A DNA stretch of 28,062 bases from Campylobacteraceae bacterium (GTDB taxonomy: Bacteria; Campylobacterota; Campylobacteria; Campylobacterales; Campylobacteraceae), in assembly GCA_900753405.1 (NCBI GenBank), contig CAADYZ010000003.1:1-28062 (forward strand), read 5' to 3'. Below the pieces are notes generated by a model. The model did no database searches. It had not been told where the DNA came from and worked only from the letters and a program-made list of their open reading frames with translations. The first letter of the stretch is position 1. Each line of letters opens with the position of its first letter. Below are positions 22,691-28,062 of this stretch, one piece after another. A program made the position numbers and the translations under genes.

Positions 22691-24439
22691 TTAGTTCATC
22701 ACGCGTTTTGGGGTGATGCCAAGTGTGGTAAGTCCGACAAAAATCGTATTTGCCACAACGGCAAAAAGCTTCAAAAACGCCGCCTCGTCTTTGCTGTTTA
22801 GGACGCGGTTTTCGTTGTAGAATTTGTGTAAATCGCTCGCAAGCTGACGCAAAAATTCGGGGAGTTTGTGGATTTCGCGTTTGACAAAGGCGTTTAACAT
22901 CACATCAGGCAAACTAAGCGCCTCAAAAAGCAGGTTTTGTGCTTCGGGGCTAAGCGTTGTCAAGTCCGCGTCCAAGACGCAAGATGGTGTTTTTTGCGCT
23001 TTTGCGAAGAGTTGATTAACCCGCGCGAAGGCGTAGTTGATGTAAAACACGGGGTTGCTGGCGTCTTGCTTTTTTAGCGTCTCGACATCAAATTCAAGCG
23101 GCGTTGTGTGAAGCTTACTGATGAAGATGAAGCGCAACGCGTCCGCGCCGATCTCGCTCAAAACATCACTCATCAAAATCGCATTTCCCGCCCGCTTGCT
23201 CATCTTAAACGCCTCGCCGTCTTTTAACAAACTCACCATCTGCATCAACACGACTTCAAGCTTGCTTTCGTCATAGCCCAAAAAGTGCAACGCCGCTTTC
23301 AAACGCGGGATGTAGCCGTGGTGGTCTGCGCCCCAGATGTTGATGTAGCGGTCAAAACCAGTGTCGAATTTCGCCGCGTGATAGACGATGTCGCCCGCAA
23401 GGTAGGTCGCCCGCCCGTCACTTCGCACGACAATCCTGTCTTGGTCGTCTCCAAGCTTCGTGCTTTGGATGTAGGTTGCGCCCTCTTTTTCATAGACCTC
23501 GCCGCTTTGTTTCAGCCGCGTCAAAGTCGCCTCCAACTGCGGGTAAAACGACCTCTCACTCGCCCAACTCTCTATCTCGATCTTCGCGCCTGCGAGGTCT
23601 TTTTTGATGATTTCAAGAACCTTGTCTTTGCCAAACTCCGCAAGCTCGTCATTCCTCGCCGCGTCCGTGAAAATCTCCTCGCCAAAACGCTCCAACGCCT
23701 CTTGTGCGATGGGTTTGATGTAGTCGCCGCGGTAGAATTTCTCAGGGTAAGTCACGCTTTGGTTAAGCAAGTTTTCGCGCGCGTAAAGGCTGATGCTTTC
23801 GCCTAAAAGGGCGATTTGATTACCCGCGTCATTGATGTAATATTCCGCGCGGACATTCGCCCCCAAGTGCCGCCCAAGCCGCACCAAGCAGTCGCCAAAA
23901 ACCGCGCCCCGCACATGCCCAATGTGCAGCGGTCCAGTCGGGTTTGCACTGATGTATTCGACAAAAAGGCTGTGCGGCTGTTTTGTCGAATTCGAATTTG
24001 ACCTTTCCCCCTCGCCGCCGCGTACGCTGCCCTCTTGACAAAACAAGTTCGCGCCAAATTTTTCGCCCGCCTCTAACGCCTCGTTTGCAAATTTTTGCAA
24101 CAAATTTGGCGTAAAACGCAAATTAACATAACCATTAAGCGCACTTACCTCAAACGCCTCGCCAAAACTCTCGTTTAAATTCGAATTTAACGCTGCTGCC
24201 AACTCTTGTGCGATGAGGTTTGGCGCGCGCCTAAAAACCTTCGCAAGCCCAAAAGCCACTGGCGTTGCAAAGTGCGCCAAACTCTTGTCTTTTGGCTGTT
24301 CGATGACAAGTTCGCTCGCAATTTTTTGGCGCAACTCCGCCTGCTCGCCCACGCCAAATTTCGCACAAATTTCGTCAAAACTCTTCGCAAAAACCGCTAG
24401 CGTCAAGCGTTGCGCATACTCTCTTAACTGAGTGCTCAT
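22691..24439 (-). CDS. argS: Arginyl-tRNA synthetase
   Basis: ArgRS, 582 residues, a class I synthetase that charges tRNA-Arg. The N-terminal Add-1-like domain (residues 1-110) is followed by VEYISANPTGPLHIGHVRGA (HIGH signature) and a catalytic core with GADHHGYIPRLKA. KMSKRAGNAILMSD occupies the KMSK position. A C-terminal DALR anticodon-binding helical bundle ends in VGLTTLGITPKRVMN. Start: a GTG at 24442 is in frame, but ATG 24439, overlapping the tatA TGA, with GGAGG six bases upstream, is better. Just before the catalytic core is a Gly/Ser-rich insert with SNSNSTKQ, encoded by AATTCGAATTTGAC, a relative of the interspersed motif. Confidence 0.96.
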   Translation of the reverse strand: MSTQLREYAQRLTLAVFAKSFDEICAKFGVGEQAELRQKIASELVIEQPKDKSLAHFATPVAFGLAKVFRRAPNLIAQELAAALNSNLNESFGEAFEVSALNGYVNLRFTPNLLQKFANEALEAGEKFGANLFCQEGSVRGGEGERSNSNSTKQPHSLFVEYISANPTGPLHIGHVRGAVFGDCLVRLGRHLGANVRAEYYINDAGNQIALLGESISLYARENLLNQSVTYPEKFYRGDYIKPIAQEALERFGEEIFTDAARNDELAEFGKDKVLEIIKKDLAGAKIEIESWASERSFYPQLEATLTRLKQSGEVYEKEGATYIQSTKLGDDQDRIVVRSDGRATYLAGDIVYHAAKFDTGFDRYINIWGADHHGYIPRLKAALHFLGYDESKLEVVLMQMVSLLKDGEAFKMSKRAGNAILMSDVLSEIGADALRFIFISKLHTTPLEFDVETLKKQDASNPVFYINYAFARVNQLFAKAQKTPSCVLDADLTTLSPEAQNLLFEALSLPDVMLNAFVKREIHKLPEFLRQLASDLHKFYNENRVLNSKDEAAFLKLFAVVANTIFVGLTTLGITPKRVMN

Positions 24440-24684
24440 CACGCCTCCGTTTTGCTTTGAGTTGTGGTTTGCGCCTTCTCTTGCGTTGTGGCGTTAAGGC
24501 TTTCTTGTTGCGGCTTTTGCGTTGTCGCTAGCTCGCTATTTTCCTCGTCATTTTGCATCTCTTTTTTGAAGTTTTTGATGCTTTTGCCAACTCCCGAGGC
24601 AAGCTCTGGCAGTTTTTTCGCGCCAAAAAGAAGGACGATGACTAACAACACAACAACCCAATGCCACGCACTCGTAAAACCCAT
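24439..24684 (-). CDS. tatA: Twin-arginine translocase subunit TatA
   Basis: An 81-residue Sec-independent translocase component that, with TatC (and TatB where present), exports folded proteins with twin-Arg signals. It has one N-terminal membrane helix (WHWVVVLLVIVLLF), the hinge FGAKKLPELASGVG, an amphipathic helix (KSIKNFKKEM) and a polar Gln/Thr-rich tail. It is upstream of argS with overlapping stop and start, as I recall for C. jejuni (Cj1176c-Cj1175c). In C. jejuni gmk comes next upstream; here the next feature is the foreign-looking island, so a rearrangement may lie between. Confidence 0.95.
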   Translation of the reverse strand: MGFTSAWHWVVVLLVIVLLFGAKKLPELASGVGKSIKNFKKEMQNDEENSELATTQKPQQESLNATTQEKAQTTTQSKTEA

Positions 24685-24700
24685 TTTACATCCTTTGACT

Positions 24701-24726
24701 TGCTAAAATCAAATTTGGTTTTAGCA
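24701..24726. repeat. Palindromic AGCA motif upstream of tatA
   Basis: TGCTAAAATC, AAATTT, GGTTTTAGCA: a 26-base palindrome broken at one base pair, 17 bases before the tatA ATG. It is the same variant as at 22647-22672, so the tatA-argS unit is bracketed by it. Confidence 0.8.
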
Positions 24727-24820
24727 AAAAGTTGATTTAAAAATTTGCTAAGTCTAGCAAAACGCCGCTTGAAAAAAGTTTAATCGCCCCTCACAGCTTT
24801 TGCGAAATTAAAAGACTTTG

Positions 24821-25768
24821 TCAAGCCCAACCTTTCTTCTCTGCCCAGCCAATGCTTTGTTCGAACTCTTTAAGACGCCTGTAAATGCTTCTTAGCTCGG
24901 TTATCGTAGTCCAATTGTTTGTAAAAACATTAAAGCTGGCTCAGACTTGCTGAAACGCGTTGCTAGACTGGATTAAAACGCCAAGCGTTATGCCGCCAGT
25001 AAAAAGCCCCACACCCATAACTATATAAGGCACGATGACCATAAACTGCGAAAAAGAGATGAGCCACACATCAAAATATCCAGTATGCAAAAATAAATTA
25101 TAATATTTCGAGCGCATCTTTTCAAAAAGCTCTCGTGTGATGCTCTGAGATGCGTATTTTGTTTTATCATCCTCAGCATACACCAACTCTTTGCGAAAAG
25201 CTGCTTCTGTTTTTTGCACTTCGTATTCGTATTTTGGCAGAAGTATGCCAACAAACCAAGAGATGATAAGCCCTCCGATGCTTACCACCAACGCCACCCA
25301 AACCAAAGAGCCAGGGATATCTTTTAACAGCGGCAAATACACCTTCTCGCTTAGCCCCCAAAGCACTGGCAAAAAGGCTATCAAAATCATCAACGCCCGT
25401 ATGATCTTCAACCATATATTCTCCATTAATTTTGAAAAGCGGTAAATGTCTTCTTGTATCCTTTGGCTAGAACCTTCTATGTCGCACACACACTTTCTCC
25501 ACGACTCCATATAAGCAAAAGTCATAGCATCACGCCATCTAAACATCCAATGGCTTGCAAAAAACTGAGTTATGGTATAGACTATCACATACGGCATAGC
25601 CAAGTATAAAAATCGCCAAATTTGACGCCAAAAACCCTCCACTTTAAAATCCACGATCGCTTGGTAGCTGGGCGCACAAACGCCTGTTTGACCCTCGTCT
25701 TTATTGAGATTATTGTCGTTGATACATTTTTCGTATTTTGTATATAGCTCTAATTCTGCTTGTTTGAC
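24821..25768 (-). pseudogene. sbmA: Broken SbmA/BacA-type peptide transporter
   Basis: The remnant of an inner-membrane SbmA/BacA-like proton-driven peptide importer (about 400 residues in E. coli). Matching segments are FFASHWMFRWRDAMTFAYM, IEGSSQRIQEDIYRFSKLME, LIAFLPVLWGLS, FRKELVYAEDD and SITLGV-like GITLGVLIQSSNAFQQV. An in-frame TGA at 24941-24943 ends this frame. Translation beyond it continues the family sequence (ASFNVFTNNW, ITELRSIYRRLKEFEQ) to a stop at 24821, so a Ser codon (TCA) has probably become TGA. At the 5' end the first 110 or so residues, with the first membrane helices, are missing: the frame closes at 25769-25771, where the opposite gene's homology begins. Codon use (ATA, AGA) differs from the backbone. 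Confidence 0.85.
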
Positions 25769-27583
25769 TCAGGGATGATATCAAGCTTTCGCACAGATAG
25801 CGATATACTCAAACGCGCGGAGGTAGTCAAGGGAGCAAGCTCGATCCTATACGGCTCTGGGGCGATAGGCGGCATAGTCAGTATGCAGACGAAAAATGCT
25901 CACGATTATTTAGAAGATGATGAGAGGTTTGGCGCAATGCTCGGCGGACGCGTAGAGTCAAATAATATGCACTCTCTTAGAATCGGCGTCTATGGCAGAA
26001 GTGATGACAACGCGGCAGCTAGCGAGCCTTCTAAAATACCTTTGGACGCCTTGGTGTATGCTAAAAAGGCTTGGCACGGCGACATAAAGCTAGCAGATGG
26101 TGGTCCATACGAAGCAAATCCAAAAATTCCTTATGGTTACAATGATGAAAAAATTACCACTTTGTTTTTTAAAGGCGGAGCGACATTTGCGGACTCTCAC
26201 AGAGTAGATCTTAGTGCTTTTAGTTATGATGAAAAACTTAATACGCTATGGCAAACGCTGAATAATAATGCTGAAAATTTGTTTGTAAAAGGCAAATTAA
26301 AACAGCAAGATTATGCATTAAACTACCACTACAATCCACTAAATGACTGGATGGATTTTAATATTCGTGCTTACAAATCAACCGCCAAATATGACAGAGG
26401 TTGGGACTGGATCGCCACGCAATCAGTAGGCAACAGACAGGCTCAATATGTAAATAAAGAAGATAGATATGGCATTACGGCTCAAACGAATTTGTATTTT
26501 GAAACAGGATTTTTGAGTCATTTACTTGTAGGCGGCGTTGAATACGAAAACAGAAAAGAGGATGCGTTGTGGGTTAGAGAGTGGAAGGACACCACGGCTA
26601 CTAATTTTGCAAGCCAGCCAAATGAATACAACAATCTCGCTCTTTACATCCAAGATGTGATAACTTACAACAACTTAGAAGTCACACTTGGCGGGCGGTT
26701 TGATCGATATGACAGGCAGATCAAAAAGTCAGAATCTCAAAAATTTCAAGCCTCAAAGTTTAGCCCGCGTGTAGCTTTGGCATACACTTTTGTAGATGGC
26801 GTGACCTTGCTTGGCGGTTACGCTCAAAGTTTCCGCGCTCCAACTCCGCACGAAACCTCTCAGGCAGGCTATGTTAATCAGGCGTATTACTACATTGCAA
26901 ATCCAAATCTAAAAGCCGAAACCGCTAAGGAATATGAAATAGGTTTAAGCTACGCCAAAGAAAATCTCATAGCAGATGACGCGCTGAGTTTTAAAGGCGT
27001 GTATTTTTACGGAAATATCAACGATATGATCGCGTTAAAAGCCTTGCCAGAGATGGGCACGCCGCCAGCCTCTGCTGATCGAGGTTTGAGCCCTCGTCAG
27101 TATGGACAATATCAAAATGTGGATAACGCCGTCAGGCACGGGTATGAATTGAGCGCAAATTATCAAATCAAAGATTACAGAATTAGCACAAGTTTTGAGA
27201 GGCTTAAAGTATATGATAAAAAAACCAAAGAGGATTTAAGCAAGCACGCGCAAAAGCTCCAACTACAACTTGGCTGGACGCCGATGGCAAATTTGGATTT
27301 AGCATTTCATTTGAATCATTATCTCAAACCGCACTCAAACCCATCTACCCTTGTGTCAAGGGGCGTGACATATTATTATGTCGATAAAAGCTTTACTTTG
27401 GCGGACTTTAAAGCCAGCTACAAAATTCCAAAAGGCAAGGCAAAATTGTTGAGCGGAGCGGACATTACGCTGGGCGTGAATAACATTTTTGACAAACAAT
27501 ATATCAACGCCGGAAGTCTTACAACAACTAGTCAAGTGGGGCGTGGTAGAAATTTTTATGTAGATATCGAGATGAAGTTCTAG
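25760..27583 (+). pseudogene. 5'-truncated TonB-dependent heme-type receptor
   Basis: The outer-membrane receptor lacks its signal peptide, TonB box and first part of the plug. The frame opens at a TTG (25760) after a stop at 25751, and recognisable plug sequence starts at once (FDSGMISSFR, then LKRAEVVKGASSILYGSGAI and GGIVSMQTK). The 22-strand barrel region is intact and ends in FYVDIEMKF. FRAP (26831-26842) and NPNL (26900-26911) with a His between them (PTPHET) are the marks of heme/hemoglobin receptors such as Yersinia HemR. Full-length members have roughly 100 or more extra residues. Without export signal and TonB box it should be non-functional. Codon use is AT-rich and no interspersed motif occurs inside, so transfer is likely. 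Confidence 0.85.
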
Positions 27584-28062
27584 CCCTGAGCGTGTTGTGC
27601 TTTGAGCGGTTTGTCTTGACTCACCGCTGTTGCAAACTGCGCTTTTGGTAATTTGGCGTTTTGAACGCGCGCAAGCAAAAAGGCGGCTTAAAACAAATTT
27701 ATGCCTTTGCCAAGCTTTCAAAACTCACAACAAACACTTCGCTTTGGCAACAAATCTGCCTTGTGATTGTAAAAAAACATCCACTAGCACTTTTGTGGCA
27801 ACAAAGGCACAAATGTCAAGGCGTTGCTTTGGAATTTTAATTTGGCTTTGCGATTTTGCAAAAACCAAATTTGATTTTGACAAACAAACTTTAACACACA
27901 TTATAGCCAAAAACCAGCGATTCTGCTCTTAATGCGCAGAAAAACAAACCGCTTGACGCTTGGCAAACCGCTTTTAACCGCAAACCGCCAAGAAAGAGTT
28001 GCAAAAAGGGATAGAAGTAAGAAAGTCAAACAAAAAGATAAAAGCAAAAAGACTTAAACAAA
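27584..28062. other. Gene-free tail of the window
   Basis: Nothing here looks like a real gene. AGCGGT / ACCGCT at 27605-27628 could form a six-base stem after the receptor gene. The interspersed motif reappears at 27867-27882, so native backbone resumes between about 27590 and 27860. The last 130 bases are A-rich. Confidence 0.55.
27867..27882 (+). repeat. Interspersed motif copy beyond the island
   Basis: An exact AAATTTGATTTTGACA. The left flank TTTGCAAAAACC makes it a partial palindrome. Confidence 0.85.

Noticed and set aside
27630..27932. A 100-codon plus-strand frame after the receptor gene
   Set aside because: Composition is irregular, no domain or start signal is recognisable, and it runs through an interspersed motif in the K-F-D-F-D frame; it is more likely chance.

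Overview
The window is chromosomal backbone of a Campylobacter-type bacterium (Campylobacterota). Evidence: an EptC-DgkA pair, a UvrC / small gene / GuaA cluster and an ArgS-TatA pair (neighbours I recall from C. jejuni), GatA-dependent glutamine decoding, and typical epsilonproteobacterial protein variants. Base composition looks richer in G+C than C. jejuni (many GCG, CGC and ATC codons), which points to the oral/higher-GC campylobacters. Species is not determined.

Layout. 1-2.4 kb: eda, a C-terminally anchored hypothetical protein and a Sel1-repeat protein, all on minus. 2.5-3.9 kb: gatA (minus), divergent from pnp (plus). 6.1-7.2 kb: a D12-class adenine DNA methyltransferase. 7.2-7.9 kb: a gene-free block built of inverted repeats and hairpins. 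7.9-10.3 kb: thiH and tRNA-Gln(CUG) on minus, tsaD on plus. 10.7-14.3 kb: a cation diffusion facilitator, then convergent uvrC with a small upstream gene, and a short lipoprotein gene. 14.3-17.4 kb: guaA, murI, hemD. 17.6-22.3 kb: a minus-strand envelope operon RDD protein-lptD-eptC-dgkA. 22.7-24.7 kb: tatA-argS. About 24.8-27.6 kb: an island with different codon use, holding a broken SbmA/BacA-type transporter and a 5'-truncated heme-type TonB receptor. They meet head to head at one point, as if a deletion removed the starts of both. The last 0.5 kb has no recognisable gene.

The most notable signal is an interspersed, oriented 16-base motif, consensus RAATTYGRTTTTGACA. About 30 exact or near copies lie on both strands from position 74 to 24726 and one at 27867; none was seen in the foreign-looking island. 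It occurs singly, as 26-bp palindromes centred on RAATTY, and as inverted pairs. It often begins within a few bases of stop codons and at convergent gene ends. It is also tolerated inside conserved genes, where it is read as S-N-(L/S)-V-L-T (uvrC, tsaD, hemD, a variant in pnp) or S-K-P-N-L (thiH). In density, orientation and placement it resembles the DNA uptake sequences of Neisseria and Pasteurellaceae. Its invariant centre, RAATTY, is to my knowledge the site methylated by C. jejuni CtsM, which marks DNA for natural transformation. This leads to a testable hypothesis: these species use an extended, genome-wide uptake or marking motif built around the CtsM-type site, and the methyltransferase in this window could be its writer.
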